In this document: one piece after another, positions 9,899-19,045 of the stretch
How positions within the stretch are numbered: the stretch's first letter is position 1
How the letters are laid out: each line of letters starts with the position of its first letter
Assembly: GCF_031729055.1 (NCBI RefSeq)
Contig: NZ_JAVMIP010000002.1
Location: 124,001 to 188,000 of the forward strand
From: Pseudocalidococcus azoricus BACA0444
Lineage (GTDB): Bacteria; Cyanobacteriota; Cyanobacteriia; Thermosynechococcales; Thermosynechococcaceae
DNA length: 64,000 nucleotides
Direction: 5' to 3'
Notes under the pieces: generated by a model
What the model was told of the DNA's origin: nothing
Database searches by the model: none
Seen by the model: the letters and a program-made list of their open reading frames with translations, nothing else
Made by a program: the position numbers and the translations under genes

Positions 9899-10993
9899 AT
9901 GGCAGAAGCTTATTTGCTGGATAAACTCCGGTCAGTCGAACAAACCTTTGAAGAACTCACCAAGCGCATGGCCGATCCAGATGTGGCTGTGAATCCGGAT
10001 GAGTTTCAAAAGGTGGCGCGGCATCGGGCGGCCTTAGAGGAAACCGTTGATACCTATGGGGCCTGGAAAAAAGCCAGCCAAGAACTCAGTGAAGCCAAGC
10101 AACTGCTGCGGGAGTCGGCCTCCGATGTGGAACTGCGGCAATTGGTGGAGGAAGAAGTCACAGAACTGAGCCAAACGGTCGAGAGCCTGGAGAGCCAACT
10201 CAAAGTCCTCCTTTTGCCCCGAGATCCCAATGATGACAAAAACATCATGCTGGAAATTCGGGCCGGGGCCGGCGGGGATGAAGCTGGAATTTGGGTCGGG
10301 GATTTGGTTCGACTCTATTCTAAATACGCCAAAACCCAGGCCTGGCAGGTGAGCTTAGTCAGTGAATCCTTGGCGGAAATGGGGGGCTTCAAAGAGGCCA
10401 TCTTGGAAATCAAGGGCGAGCGAGTCTATAGCAAACTCAAGTACGAAGCAGGTGTCCATCGAGTCCAACGCGTACCAGCAACTGAGGCCGGGGGGCGAGT
10501 CCATACTTCGACTGCGACTGTCGCCATTATGCCGGAAGTGGATGAAGTGGAAGTTCAAATTGACCCGAAAGATATTGAAATGAGTACGGCTCGCTCCGGT
10601 GGGGCAGGGGGGCAAAATGTGAACAAGGTGGAAACAGCCGTTGATTTATTCCACAAACCCACGGGGATTCGGATTTTTTGTACGGAAGAACGCTCGCAAC
10701 TGAAAAACAAAGAACGGGCGATGCAGATTCTCCGGGCCAAGTTGTACGACATCAAACTCCGAGAACAGCAGGGGGCGATCACAGATTTACGCCGGTCACA
10801 GGTGGGCACAGGGGATCGGTCTGAAAAAATCCGCACCTACAACTACAAAGACGATCGGGTAACGGATCATCGCTTGGGGGAAAACTTTAGCTTAGGTTCT
10901 GCCTTAGAGGGTGAGATTGACTCCATCATCCAGGCCTGTATTAGCAAAGATCAACAAGCCCAACTGGCCCAACTGGCCGCCGAACAAAATTAA
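9899..10993 (+). CDS. prfA: Peptide chain release factor 1
   Basis: RF1 of 364 aa recognises UAA and UAG. The stop-codon tripeptide PAT (193-195, in [12 protein letters not shown]) marks RF1 rather than RF2. The peptidyl-hydrolysis motif GGQ is at 237-239. The ATG at 9899 is preferred over a GTG three codons upstream. It lies 25 bp after rpsD and is probably cotranscribed. Confidence 0.97.
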   Translation: MAEAYLLDKLRSVEQTFEELTKRMADPDVAVNPDEFQKVARHRAALEETVDTYGAWKKASQELSEAKQLLRESASDVELRQLVEEEVTELSQTVESLESQLKVLLLPRDPNDDKNIMLEIRAGAGGDEAGIWVGDLVRLYSKYAKTQAWQVSLVSESLAEMGGFKEAILEIKGERVYSKLKYEAGVHRVQRVPATEAGGRVHTSTATVAIMPEVDEVEVQIDPKDIEMSTARSGGAGGQNVNKVETAVDLFHKPTGIRIFCTEERSQLKNKERAMQILRAKLYDIKLREQQGAITDLRRSQVGTGDRSEKIRTYNYKDDRVTDHRLGENFSLGSALEGEIDSIIQACISKDQQAQLAQLAAEQN

Positions 10994-10999
10994 GTCGGA

Positions 11000-11179
11000 T
11001 TAATATCGCCGCCGGATACTAACGCCCAGAGCCAGCAGACCCACAAAAAAAGTTACCAGGCCCAGGCCCATGAACCAGGCCCCAGGTAAGGCCAGAACAT
11101 TAAACCCACGTAGAAGGTAAAGGACTAGGCTCAATCCGGCCAGTCCCCAAAAAAGGCGTGCGGCTCCTGATAATGGCAT
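11000..11179 (-). CDS. Small two-helix membrane protein, 59 aa
   Basis: A 59-codon frame starts at ATG 11179 (MPLSGAARLFWGLAGLSLVL) and stops at 11000. It contains two hydrophobic segments (about residues 8-24 and 32-53) and a basic tail SIRRRY, consistent with positive-inside topology. The composition and the 23-bp distance downstream of the same-strand 122-aa gene support a real gene. No family is recognised. Confidence 0.65.
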   Translation of the reverse strand: MPLSGAARLFWGLAGLSLVLYLLRGFNVLALPGAWFMGLGLVTFFVGLLALGVSIRRRY

Positions 11180-11202
11180 CGGCGTGGGCTGAGATTTCTA
11201 AA

Positions 11203-11571
11203 CTAAGGGCTGGCGGGGGTTTCTAGTTGTCCGCGCAGATTTGCTAAGGTTTGCGTCAAGGCAATCAACTCGGCCTGGAGTTGTTGGGTGGTGCTGGAGG
11301 CCGGTTTGGCGGTTGTTGGGACAGAACGATTATCGAGGATTGTGTCCACAAATTTGCGGGCTTGCTGCTCCGTCACCTGACCTTTTTCGGCCAAAGTTTT
11401 AGCAACATCATGAATTTTATCGCTGGAGGGATTGGTAATCAGTTGTTGGACTTGGGCCAGGGTGGCATCCCGTTTTTGGCTATCTTGGACAGATTCCACC
11501 ACGGAAGAGACGGCTCCAATGGCGGCATAGTAGCTTTTTTGGATAAGTTCCACTGGATTTGGATTGCTCAT
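11203..11571 (-). CDS. Phasin-like / helical hypothetical protein
   Basis: This 122-aa soluble helical protein begins MSNPNPVELIQKSYYAAIGA and has a C-terminal coiled-coil-like segment (QLQAELIALTQTLANLRGQL). The N-terminal pattern and a central KGQVTEQQARKFVDTIL stretch resemble phasin-like proteins that coat polyhydroxyalkanoate granules. That similarity is weak and from memory. No PHA synthesis genes are in the window. It is divergent from the PRTase gene and upstream of the small membrane protein. Confidence 0.6.
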   Translation of the reverse strand: MSNPNPVELIQKSYYAAIGAVSSVVESVQDSQKRDATLAQVQQLITNPSSDKIHDVAKTLAEKGQVTEQQARKFVDTILDNRSVPTTAKPASSTTQQLQAELIALTQTLANLRGQLETPASP

Positions 11572-11703
11572 GGGATAGTTCCTGAACTGGCTAAAATAAT
11601 CAAGAGGGCTGAGGGTTTGGACTCAGTTGGGGTCTCTAATCGCACTATACCGATAAATTGCTTAATTTTGCTTCACTCTATACACTCCCGTGGATGTGAT
11701 CTT

Positions 11704-12273
11704 GTGTCTCAAGCCTTAACCAATGCTGCTTTATCCTCCCCAGCAACCGATCTATGGGTGAGTTGGGATGATTATCATCAGTTGATTGAGGCGTTGGCCA
11801 TCAAAATTTATCAATCGGGATGGGAGTTTAATCAGATTCTCTGCTTGGCGAAAGGGGGCTTACGGGTGGGGGATTTACTGAGTCGCTTATTCAAGCAACC
11901 GATGGCGATTTTGGCCGTATCGTCCTATGGGGGAGAGGGAAATCGGGTGCGCGGATCCGTCACCTTTAGTCGTGACTTAACTATGACTACCCCAAATCTG
12001 GGGAGCCGGGTTTTAGTTGTGGATGACTTGGTGGATTCGGGGATCACGATGCAAAAAAGCTTAGCCTGGTTAGACCGTAGTTATGGCTTTTATGTGGAGG
12101 AAGTTAAAACCGCTGTCCTCTGGCAAAAGGCCGGTTCGGTGTTTAGCCCCGATTATGTAGTCCAGTATCTCGCCGATGATCCCTGGATCCATCAACCCTT
12201 TGAACGCTACGAAACCTTGACTGCCCAGGAACTTGCCGCTGAGCCAGGCCTTACTCCGGTCTCAAATCAATAA
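11704..12273 (+). CDS. Phosphoribosyltransferase-domain protein
   Basis: This 189-aa protein has the PRPP-binding motif VLVVDDLVDSGIT (103-115) and the upstream LCLAKGGLRVGD loop. These define a type I phosphoribosyltransferase related to xanthine/hypoxanthine enzymes. The open frame extends far upstream opposite the 122-aa gene. GTG at 11704 is the most plausible start because the conserved DLWVSWDDYH segment follows 15 codons later, but it is uncertain. pyrB follows 3 bp after the stop, suggesting pyrimidine or purine salvage context. The true substrate is unknown. Confidence 0.85.
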   Translation: MSQALTNAALSSPATDLWVSWDDYHQLIEALAIKIYQSGWEFNQILCLAKGGLRVGDLLSRLFKQPMAILAVSSYGGEGNRVRGSVTFSRDLTMTTPNLGSRVLVVDDLVDSGITMQKSLAWLDRSYGFYVEEVKTAVLWQKAGSVFSPDYVVQYLADDPWIHQPFERYETLTAQELAAEPGLTPVSNQ

Positions 12274-12276
12274 CCT

Positions 12277-13251
12277 ATGAGCTTACCGACCAGTTGGCAT
12301 CGCCGCCATATTCTTTCCCTATCTGACTTTGGCCTGGAGGAACTCAATACCGTCCTCAAGACTGCCCAGAGTTTCCAAGAAGTCCTCAGCCGCCGCACCA
12401 AAAAAGTCCCCACTCTCCAGGCCCGGGTTGTTGCCAATCTTTTTTTTGAAGCCTCCACCCGCACCCGCAATAGTTTTGAACTGGCCGCCAAACGCCTGTC
12501 TGCGGATATTTTGAACTTTGCCCCTGGGACTTCTGCCCTGAGTAAAGGGGAAACCATTCTCGATACGGCCAAAACCTTCTGGGCGATGGGCACAGAATTT
12601 ATGGTTATCCGCCATCAACAATCGGGGGTTCCCGCCACAATCGCCGCCGAGATGGATCGCTTAGGGGGGCAGGTGGGGGTGCTCAATGCCGGAGATGGTT
12701 GCCATGAACATCCCTCCCAGGCCCTGTTGGATTTATTCACACTCTCGACCCTCCTCAACCCAGAAAATCCTCAAGCCGAAAGTCTCACGGGAAAAAAAGT
12801 TGCCATTGTCGGGGACGTTCTCCATTCACGGGTGGCGCGCTCAAATTTGTATAGCCTGAAAACCGCTGGAGCCGAAGTCCATCTGGCCGGCCCCCCCACG
12901 CTCCTACCCAAAAGTTTTGCGACCTACGGGGCACAAATTCACTGGCAGTTGGAACCCGCCCTCGAAAATGCTGATTTTATCATGACCCTACGCCTGCAAC
13001 GGGAGCGGATGGAGCAGCAACTCATCCCCAGCCTCAGGGAATATCACCAGTCCTATGGATTAACCCATGAACGCTTAAAACTTTGTCAGCTAGGGGTCAA
13101 AATCCTCCATCCCGGCCCCGTTAATCGCGGCGTGGAAATTAGCTCAGCCTTAATGGATGATCCGGGATTGAGCCTGATTCAAAACCAAGTCACTAGTGGC
13201 GTAGCGGTGCGAATGGCTCTCCTATATTTGATGGGCAGTCACGGGCAATAG
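12277..13251 (+). CDS. pyrB: Aspartate carbamoyltransferase catalytic subunit
   Basis: This 324-aa enzyme makes carbamoyl-aspartate, the committed step of pyrimidine synthesis. It has the carbamoyl-phosphate motif STRTRNSFE (60-68), [10 protein letters not shown], and the C-terminal [11 protein letters not shown]. It starts 3 bp after the phosphoribosyltransferase stop. Its 3' end overlaps the convergent DUF1818 gene by 30 nt. No pyrI regulatory subunit is seen. Confidence 0.97.
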   Translation: MSLPTSWHRRHILSLSDFGLEELNTVLKTAQSFQEVLSRRTKKVPTLQARVVANLFFEASTRTRNSFELAAKRLSADILNFAPGTSALSKGETILDTAKTFWAMGTEFMVIRHQQSGVPATIAAEMDRLGGQVGVLNAGDGCHEHPSQALLDLFTLSTLLNPENPQAESLTGKKVAIVGDVLHSRVARSNLYSLKTAGAEVHLAGPPTLLPKSFATYGAQIHWQLEPALENADFIMTLRLQRERMEQQLIPSLREYHQSYGLTHERLKLCQLGVKILHPGPVNRGVEISSALMDDPGLSLIQNQVTSGVAVRMALLYLMGSHGQ

Positions 13252-13599
13252 GTCACAGGCGGCCAGTAGGGCTTGAGTCGCGGTAACAGACCATTCTCCC
13301 TCAACTTTCCGACCGATCAGCAGGATCATTCTTAAGGCATAGGCCTGGGTGTTTCCGGCAACTTCTAACCACACCCGAGTCGTTTGCGCTTCACAGGCCA
13401 AGGTTTCTTCCGGCATCAGATGGGCTTGCATCTCGGTCATTTGCCGAGCCAGTTGCTGAAAAAGCGTAGAAAAATCCTGCATTTCGCTCCGAGTTAATTC
13501 CACCGCCCATTCATCTGTCCCTAAAAGCCCCTGAAATTCTTGCTCAGACTGATCCCAGCCCAATCGCCAACCCGCCCCTTGATGAATTTGTCTGCTCAT
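13222..13599 (-). CDS. DUF1818 family protein
   Basis: This 125-aa soluble protein contains [10 protein letters not shown] near the N-terminus, [10 protein letters not shown] and a C-terminal [16 protein letters not shown]. It matches the cyanobacterial/plastid DUF1818 family, whose function is unknown. It is convergent with pyrB and overlaps it by 30 nt. Confidence 0.8.
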   Translation of the reverse strand: MSRQIHQGAGWRLGWDQSEQEFQGLLGTDEWAVELTRSEMQDFSTLFQQLARQMTEMQAHLMPEETLACEAQTTRVWLEVAGNTQAYALRMILLIGRKVEGEWSVTATQALLAACDLLPVTAHQI

Positions 13600-13782
13600 A
13601 AGTATTTGAGAAAAATCTAGCTCAAAGCGTTGGCTTACAAGAATCAGAGGCCTTGGAAGAAATCAGCAACTGGAACCCTAGACCATGGAATTACCGCTTC
13701 CCCACTGAGAACATCCGCGGATTTCAACCTTTCCCTCACGATTTTCTAGTTTTGAGGTAGTGATCCTGAAAATTATTTTCAG

Positions 13783-14406
13783 CTATGGCAGCAAGAATCG
13801 GGCATCTCCGGTGGGCATGGGGCGGGGTTGGGGGGGTGGGGCTAATAAATCTGCTTCACCAGGCCGGGGGGCAGGCTTTAACTGGCGGGTAGGGGGTGCC
13901 GCAGCGGGGATCGGCGGGGCAGTTTGAGTAGGTGAGCTGAGGATTATTTCCCGATCCCCATACAAGGTGGCCAGGATTTTCAAGAGGGATTGGCGTTGGG
14001 CATAGGTCAGGGTTTGAATGGCCGCAATATCCTGGGCCATCGGGTTGGTGCTTAAAAAGTTTCGGCCGGGGTAGGCGGCTGGCTCTAAATAATCGTTCAA
14101 GCCTAAGTAATCAGCAAAGGTTAACTGCCAATCGAAGCGATAAAAGGGAGAGCGTCCCTTAACACTAGTGTGGTACTGGATAAACCGTTCAACTAAGGTG
14201 CTATCTGTGGCAACGGCCCCGCTATCCTGCCGGAGATAGGTATTTTCCAGGGGCAAGTCCGGGAGAGCTTGATAGATTTGGCTCGCTGCTTGTTTGGGGC
14301 CAAGATAGGTTTGGGCCTGGCTGCTAGGAATCAACTCCCGACTGTGGAAACCGATCAGGGCAACTGCCACCAAGACAACGGTTAACCAAAACCACCTCCG
14401 CCCCAT
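13783..14406 (-). CDS. Hypothetical exported or anchored protein downstream of rpoZ
   Basis: This 207-aa protein has an N-terminal membrane segment (WFWLTVVLVAVALIGF), probably a signal anchor, then a soluble domain of about 130 aa. A proline-rich tail follows (PPPQPRPMP). The ATG at 14406 is chosen because AAGGAG lies 8 nt upstream, better than the GTG three codons earlier. It begins 12 bp after the rpoZ stop and is likely cotranscribed. I do not recognise the family. Confidence 0.75.
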   Translation of the reverse strand: MGRRWFWLTVVLVAVALIGFHSRELIPSSQAQTYLGPKQAASQIYQALPDLPLENTYLRQDSGAVATDSTLVERFIQYHTSVKGRSPFYRFDWQLTFADYLGLNDYLEPAAYPGRNFLSTNPMAQDIAAIQTLTYAQRQSLLKILATLYGDREIILSSPTQTAPPIPAAAPPTRQLKPAPRPGEADLLAPPPQPRPMPTGDARFLLP

Positions 14407-14418
14407 ATGCCACACTCC

Positions 14419-14646
14419 TTAATCAGCGAGAATCTCCGGCTGGGTCAGTTCATCGGACATCTCCAGAATGGCGCGAGTAATGGGTTTAATGGTGACTTCA
14501 TCAAATTCTTCATTATCCAAGGCTCGGCGCTGTTTAGCTCGCTGGGCAACTTGGACGGTAATTCGATAGCGGTTGGAGGACGCTGCGACCAATTGTTCGG
14601 CCCGGCGCATGACTTCTACATTGTTTTCCGTGAGACGCTTTTGCAT
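14419..14646 (-). CDS. rpoZ: RNA polymerase omega subunit
   Basis: This 75-aa protein has the omega signature: the [17 protein letters not shown] stretch followed by the acidic [18 protein letters not shown] segment. Omega stabilises beta' and aids RNA polymerase assembly. It is the first gene of a probable two-gene unit with the anchored hypothetical protein. Confidence 0.93.
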   Translation of the reverse strand: MQKRLTENNVEVMRRAEQLVAASSNRYRITVQVAQRAKQRRALDNEEFDEVTIKPITRAILEMSDELTQPEILAD

Positions 14647-15070
14647 GAAGATTCTAGACTCAAGGGGTATCCCTCCACCTTAGTTGATCAACTTGAGCCT
14701 TGCCAAGACACTGCCCTTAAGGTTACTTATTTAGGGCTAGATCGGGCAATTTAGAACGCATTTCTGTAGCAACGTTTCTAGGATTTTGAGGCGATGATTC
14801 ACGATCTGCCAGGATATAAATTTGCGCACCGAGAAGCGTCTCAGGGACATTTAGGCCCCAAGCCAACGCCCAGGAGAGTCTAGAATGTAGCGAATGTAAC
14901 AGATGCCGACCCTAGTCCTCTCCATACTGGCCTAGATTAGAGGGCCAAAGACATGCTATCCCCGGCCTGGTTGTTGCCTCTCTACCCTGCTGCCCCTGCC
15001 ACAGACTTAGCCAAATCCAATTTGCTTTCCAGGGCTTTTATTATTTTCCCGTATTTATATGGACTAACTC
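14647..15070. other. Gene-free spacer between rpoZ and the ABC importer
   Basis: About 420 bp separate these divergent genes. It presumably holds both promoters, but I see no confident -35/-10 pair, NtcA box or structured leader. Short open frames here lack ribosome binding sites and protein-like composition. Confidence 0.5.
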
Positions 15071-16099
15071 ATGAAACGGCGTTCACTTTTAGTTTCCATT
15101 GGCCTGTTTTGCCTCAGTCTTTTGTTGATTGTCAGTTGTACCACCGGCCCCCAAACCTCACCAGATGCCACCTCCTCCAGTCCCAAAGTGAGCTTAGGTT
15201 TTAGTGCCTGGCCGGGCTGGTTTCCCTGGCAAATCACGGCTGACAAGGGAATTTTTGTAGATAACAAAGTTAAGGTGGATCTCAAATGGTTTGATGGGTA
15301 TTTGGAATCCATTAATGCCCTCAATGCCAAGCAATTGGATGCCAACAGCCAAACTTTGGGAGATACAGTCAGTTCCTTAGCGGGTGGAGCGGATTTAGTC
15401 ATTGTCTTGGTGAACGATCACTCCACCGGAAATGACAAAATCATTGTTCGAGAGGGAATTAATTCGATTCAAGATCTCAAGGGCAAGAAAGTGGCCGCGG
15501 AAGAAGGCACTGTCGATCATTTTCTCCTCCTCCAAGGCCTGAAGAAAGCGGGCATGAAACCAGACGATATTGAATTTGTGCCATTGGAAACAGGACAGGC
15601 TGCTACGGCATTTGTCGGGGGTCAGGTGGATGCAGTGGGGGTGTTCCCGCCCTTTACAACCCAGGCCCTCAAACGTTCCGGCAGTAAGACTCTCTTTACC
15701 TCCAAGGATTTTCCTGGCTCAATTTCTGATCATCTAGTCGTAACTCGGGACATGGTGGAGCAACGCCCAGAACAAGTTCAAGCCTTAGTGAATTCTTGGT
15801 TTGCCACCCTGGATTTTATGGCTAAAAACCCTGATGTTTCGACTGAGATCATGGCGAAGCGAGCAGGGGTGACTATTCCTGAATATCAAGAGTATGCGGA
15901 TGGGACAAAAATATTTACCCTGACAGAAAATATTGCCGCCTTCCAACCTGGAGACACCATGAATAATCTTCCCTTTGCAGCTGAGCAGTTTAGTGACTTT
16001 TTGATGAGCGTGGGCCTGATTCAGGAGAAGCCAGACTTAAGTAAACTCTTTGATGATCAGTTTGTGAAAGCGGCGGCCGCCAAAGCCCAACCATCCTAA
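15071..16099 (+). CDS. NitT/TauT-family ABC transporter substrate-binding lipoprotein
   Basis: This 342-aa protein has a lipobox ending at Cys23 (LLIVSC). Its SsuA/TauA-type domain includes FSAWPGWFPWQITADKGIF near the N-terminus of the mature protein and DLKGKKVAAEEGT. It captures a small anionic or amine substrate in the periplasm for the permease and ATPase that follow. The substrate (nitrate, sulfonate, taurine, HMP, guanidine-like) cannot be fixed from sequence. No guanidine or thiamine riboswitch was recognised upstream. It is first of a three-gene operon (49-bp and 25-bp gaps). Confidence 0.9.
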   Translation: MKRRSLLVSIGLFCLSLLLIVSCTTGPQTSPDATSSSPKVSLGFSAWPGWFPWQITADKGIFVDNKVKVDLKWFDGYLESINALNAKQLDANSQTLGDTVSSLAGGADLVIVLVNDHSTGNDKIIVREGINSIQDLKGKKVAAEEGTVDHFLLLQGLKKAGMKPDDIEFVPLETGQAATAFVGGQVDAVGVFPPFTTQALKRSGSKTLFTSKDFPGSISDHLVVTRDMVEQRPEQVQALVNSWFATLDFMAKNPDVSTEIMAKRAGVTIPEYQEYADGTKIFTLTENIAAFQPGDTMNNLPFAAEQFSDFLMSVGLIQEKPDLSKLFDDQFVKAAAAKAQPS

Positions 16100-16148
16100 G
16101 GACTAGGGAGCCAGAGTCTTAAGTTAATTACCCTTCGCTGAGAGTTTC

Positions 16149-16997
16149 ATGACCGCCTCCAGTCCCCACCCGATTCAAAGGTATCTCAGACAGCAATCCC
16201 TCCGTCCTACAGTCTTTTGGCGGCTTGCAGAAGATATTCCCCGGCCCCTGAGTACAACCCTGGTGATTATTTCTGTCCTCCTGCCCTTGGTTTTGTGGTG
16301 GGTAGTGACGGCGGCCTTCCCTATAGATCCCAAGTTCTTGCCCTCACCGGGTCGCGTCATGGAGGCCTTTGGGCATCTCTGGTCAACGGGTGAACTCCAA
16401 AAAGATACCCTTGCTAGTTTGGGACGGGTTGGCCTGGGTTTTTTCTTGGCGGTTGTTTTCTCTGTCCCGATTGGCATCCTCATGGGCAGTTTTGCCAGTG
16501 TGCGCTCATCCCTGGAGCCGCTGTTTGGCCTGATTCGCTATATGCCTGCCCCGGCCTTTATTCCCCTCTTGATTTTGTATTTGGGAATTGGGGAGGAACC
16601 CAAAATTGCCCTGATTTTTATTGGCTCTTTTTTCTTTAATGCCTTAATGGCAATGGATACCGTCAAGTTTGTCCCCAAAGATCTGATTGAAGCCACCTAT
16701 ATGTTGGGGGGAAATCGGCGCGAAGTTTTAACCCAGGTGATTGTCCCCCATGTGTTACCGGGCGTGATTGATGCCTGTCGGATTAACTTGGCCGCGGCCT
16801 GGCAGTTGGTGATTGTTTCGGAACTGATTGCGGCGACTGAAGGTTTAGGGCGGCGGATTAGTGTGGCGGGGCGATTTCTAAAAACCGATGAAATTTTTGT
16901 GGGTTTAATTGTGATTGGGATTATTGGCTTAAGTTTTGATTTGTTCTTTCAGTATCTATTACGCCTGAGTTGTCGCTGGGCTAGTCAACGCCGTTAA
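16149..16997 (+). CDS. ABC transporter permease (NitT/TauT family)
   Basis: This 282-aa protein has six to seven membrane segments and the BPD-type coupling loop (LIEATYMLGGNRREVLTQVI) that docks on the ATPase. It forms the homodimeric channel of the importer with the flanking lipoprotein and ATPase genes. Confidence 0.92.
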   Translation: MTASSPHPIQRYLRQQSLRPTVFWRLAEDIPRPLSTTLVIISVLLPLVLWWVVTAAFPIDPKFLPSPGRVMEAFGHLWSTGELQKDTLASLGRVGLGFFLAVVFSVPIGILMGSFASVRSSLEPLFGLIRYMPAPAFIPLLILYLGIGEEPKIALIFIGSFFFNALMAMDTVKFVPKDLIEATYMLGGNRREVLTQVIVPHVLPGVIDACRINLAAAWQLVIVSELIAATEGLGRRISVAGRFLKTDEIFVGLIVIGIIGLSFDLFFQYLLRLSCRWASQRR

Positions 16998-17022
16998 GTT
17001 TGCGGATTGCAAGGATAAGCTG

Positions 17023-17796
17023 ATGTTTTTAGAAGTTGATCGCCTCAATAAAGAATTTGCCACTCGTTTAGGCCCCTTGGTTGTGCTCAAAGATATTAAT
17101 CTAGGAGTAAAAAAAGGGGAATTTGTCTGTGCGGTCGGGGCATCGGGGTCTGGAAAATCTACCCTCCTACGGCAAATTGCGGGCCTGGATCAACCCACCA
17201 GTGGGGAAGTTCGGATTGCGGGAAAAACCGTCACTGGGCCGGGGCCAGATCGGGGAATGGTGTTTCAACATTACACGCTCTATCCCTGGATGAATGTCCA
17301 ACAAAATACAGAGTTTGGCCTGAAGTTACAGGGTGTTCCAAAACAGATTCGCCGCGAACAGGCCAGTTACTATCTGAGTGTGGTTGGTTTGACCCAATTT
17401 GCCAAATCTCTGCCCAAGGAACTGTCTGGTGGGATGAAACAACGAGTTGCGATTGCCCGAGCCCTGGCCGCAGAGCCCCAAATGTTGCTGATGGATGAAC
17501 CGTTTGGAGCCTTGGATGTCCATACCAAAGAATCAATGCATGAGTTTATGTTAGACCTCTGGCAACGGACGGGCATCACCATTTTCATGATCACCCATGA
17601 TGTGGAGGAGGCTGTTTTTCTGGCCAATCGCATCTTTGCCTTGGGAGCGCGACCGGGGACTGTGCGTAAAATTATGAATATTAATTTGCCCAATCGGGGT
17701 CACACCATTAAACGGAACTCGATTTTCCATGACTACCGGGATGAGTTGATGGATTTATTACGGCAACATGGTCAAGAAGCCTTAGCGGCCGCTTAA
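17023..17796 (+). CDS. ABC transporter ATP-binding protein (NitT/TauT family)
   Basis: This 257-aa ATPase has Walker A GASGSGKST (39-47), signature LSGGMKQR, Walker B LLMDEP and the switch His in MITHDVEEA, the canonical order for a TauB/SsuB/NrtD-like subunit. AAGGA precedes the ATG at 17023. It completes the importer operon. It lacks the C-terminal substrate-binding-like extension of NrtC, so it is not a typical nitrate NrtC. Confidence 0.93.
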   Translation: MFLEVDRLNKEFATRLGPLVVLKDINLGVKKGEFVCAVGASGSGKSTLLRQIAGLDQPTSGEVRIAGKTVTGPGPDRGMVFQHYTLYPWMNVQQNTEFGLKLQGVPKQIRREQASYYLSVVGLTQFAKSLPKELSGGMKQRVAIARALAAEPQMLLMDEPFGALDVHTKESMHEFMLDLWQRTGITIFMITHDVEEAVFLANRIFALGARPGTVRKIMNINLPNRGHTIKRNSIFHDYRDELMDLLRQHGQEALAAA

Positions 17797-17827
17797 CCCC
17801 CCTTAACCCAGTGACTGCCAGATTGTC

Positions 17828-17998
17828 CTAAAACTGCTCCGGGGGCATTGTGATTGAAAAAGAGCTAGGGGGTTTGGATTGGATATCGCGAAATCCACCG
17901 CATAACCACAAAAATGGCACTAAAATTATGATCAGAAGAATAACTGAGCTACTCACTGTCAGGGCTAAGGACATTGACTTCTCGGCAAACATAACCAT
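17828..17998 (-). CDS. Small single-span membrane protein, 56 aa
   Basis: On the minus strand ATG at 17998 (or 17992) opens a frame ending at TAG 17828. A hydrophobic segment of about 20 residues (SVILLIIILVPFLWLC) is followed by a polar tail GGFRDIQSKPPS ending PPEQF. The sharp hydrophobic/polar split is protein-like. It lies convergent with the ATPase gene and downstream of the glycosylase. No family recognised. Confidence 0.55.
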   Translation of the reverse strand: MVMFAEKSMSLALTVSSSVILLIIILVPFLWLCGGFRDIQSKPPSSFSITMPPEQF

Positions 17999-18148
17999 TC
18001 CATCCCCAAATTGTTCTTGATTTCTAGTACTTTTATTCTCGGATGCTTAACTTAGAGAAGCGCAGCCATTAATCACCAGCGGGTTGTGATCTTCCCCACA
18101 GTCTTGTTGATCTTGACCAGGCCTGGGACTGCTTTGATCCTGGTTTGC

Positions 18149-18787
18149 TCAGGGACGAGAGACCGCCGGATGCTGCTGCTGATACCACCGCCAGGGAATA
18201 TCTTGTCCTTGGGTCAGGCCAATCCGGGTTGTTTGAACCAGATCCCCCTGCCAGTGCTGTGACCGAGGTTCCAGCCAGAGACCGGTTTGAGGAGTCAACC
18301 ATTGTCCCGAAAGATGCCGCTCAATCTCGAAGACCCGGCAGAGTTTTCCCGGCCCGGCGGCCCACCGTTCTGGTTGATGGGAAGGAGCAATGTGGGGAGA
18401 ATCTGCTAACTGTTGGATCGTTTCTGGAGCCAAGCTAACCGCCCGAATTAAGACCGCACTGGGAACCCCTTCAGCTTCCGTTACCAAATTCAGACAATGA
18501 TAGATGCCATAGATGAGATAGACATAAACCAGGCCAGGGGGGCCAAACATGGGTTGATTACGGCGAGTTTGTTTGCGATAGCCATGACAGGCTGGGTCTC
18601 CAGGCCCATAGGCTTCGGTTTCCACAATCATGCCCCGCCACATTTGCCCCATGACTGTGCGCCGGATTAACCAGCAGCCAACTAAATCGGGAGCCACTTC
18701 TTGAGCTGGACGGGCTAACCAGAGAGGGGGGACTGGTTGGGAAGTTTGAAGATTAGTTGCAAGATCCTGAGAGCAAGACTGAGCCAT
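18149..18787 (-). CDS. DNA-3-methyladenine glycosylase (AAG/MPG family)
   Basis: This 212-aa enzyme excises alkylated purines and hypoxanthine in base excision repair. Family landmarks are LVGCWLIRR, the catalytic-region [17 protein letters not shown], the [19 protein letters not shown] segment, and RAVSLAPE. The ATG at 18787 is preferred to a GTG two codons upstream. It appears monocistronic. Confidence 0.92.
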   Translation of the reverse strand: MAQSCSQDLATNLQTSQPVPPLWLARPAQEVAPDLVGCWLIRRTVMGQMWRGMIVETEAYGPGDPACHGYRKQTRRNQPMFGPPGLVYVYLIYGIYHCLNLVTEAEGVPSAVLIRAVSLAPETIQQLADSPHIAPSHQPERWAAGPGKLCRVFEIERHLSGQWLTPQTGLWLEPRSQHWQGDLVQTTRIGLTQGQDIPWRWYQQQHPAVSRP

Positions 18788-18884
18788 TGGCACGAATTAA
18801 AAGCAAAGTGTTATGGTTTCTTTGGGTTGTTCCAACGATTGGGAGCATCCCTTGATTATAGGTGAAGCCCCAGGAGTGCTTGCT

Positions 18885-19019
18885 GTGGAAGCTGTCATTA
18901 ATGTCAAAACTGTTTTGCTAGCGATAACGCCGATTTTTATTGTCATGTGCTTATTTTTTGGGACACGCAATGGGTTTTATGACACCGATAAATATCATGG
19001 CAATGGCTCGGCCCACTAA
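18885..19019 (+). CDS. Small single-span membrane protein, 44 aa
   Basis: GTG at 18885 is chosen because AGGAG lies 8 nt upstream. The protein then begins MEAVINVK and contains one membrane helix (TVLLAITPIFIVMCLFFGT) followed by the polar tail NGFYDTDKYHGNGSAH. Size and architecture resemble small thylakoid subunits of photosynthetic or NDH-1 complexes. I recall similar conserved cyanobacterial proteins but cannot name the family. A frame extends upstream to 18813 but lacks a ribosome binding site there. Confidence 0.72.
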   Translation: MEAVINVKTVLLAITPIFIVMCLFFGTRNGFYDTDKYHGNGSAH

Positions 19020-19045
19020 ACTCCCTGAACCCTGACATTACTGTA

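Noticed and set aside
14760..15070. Riboswitch (guanidine-I/II, TPP or cobalamin) upstream of the NitT/TauT importer
   Set aside because: I looked for CTAGGG...ACTGGTCCGAGAG, ACGR hairpins and CTGAGA-type TPP motifs and saw none.
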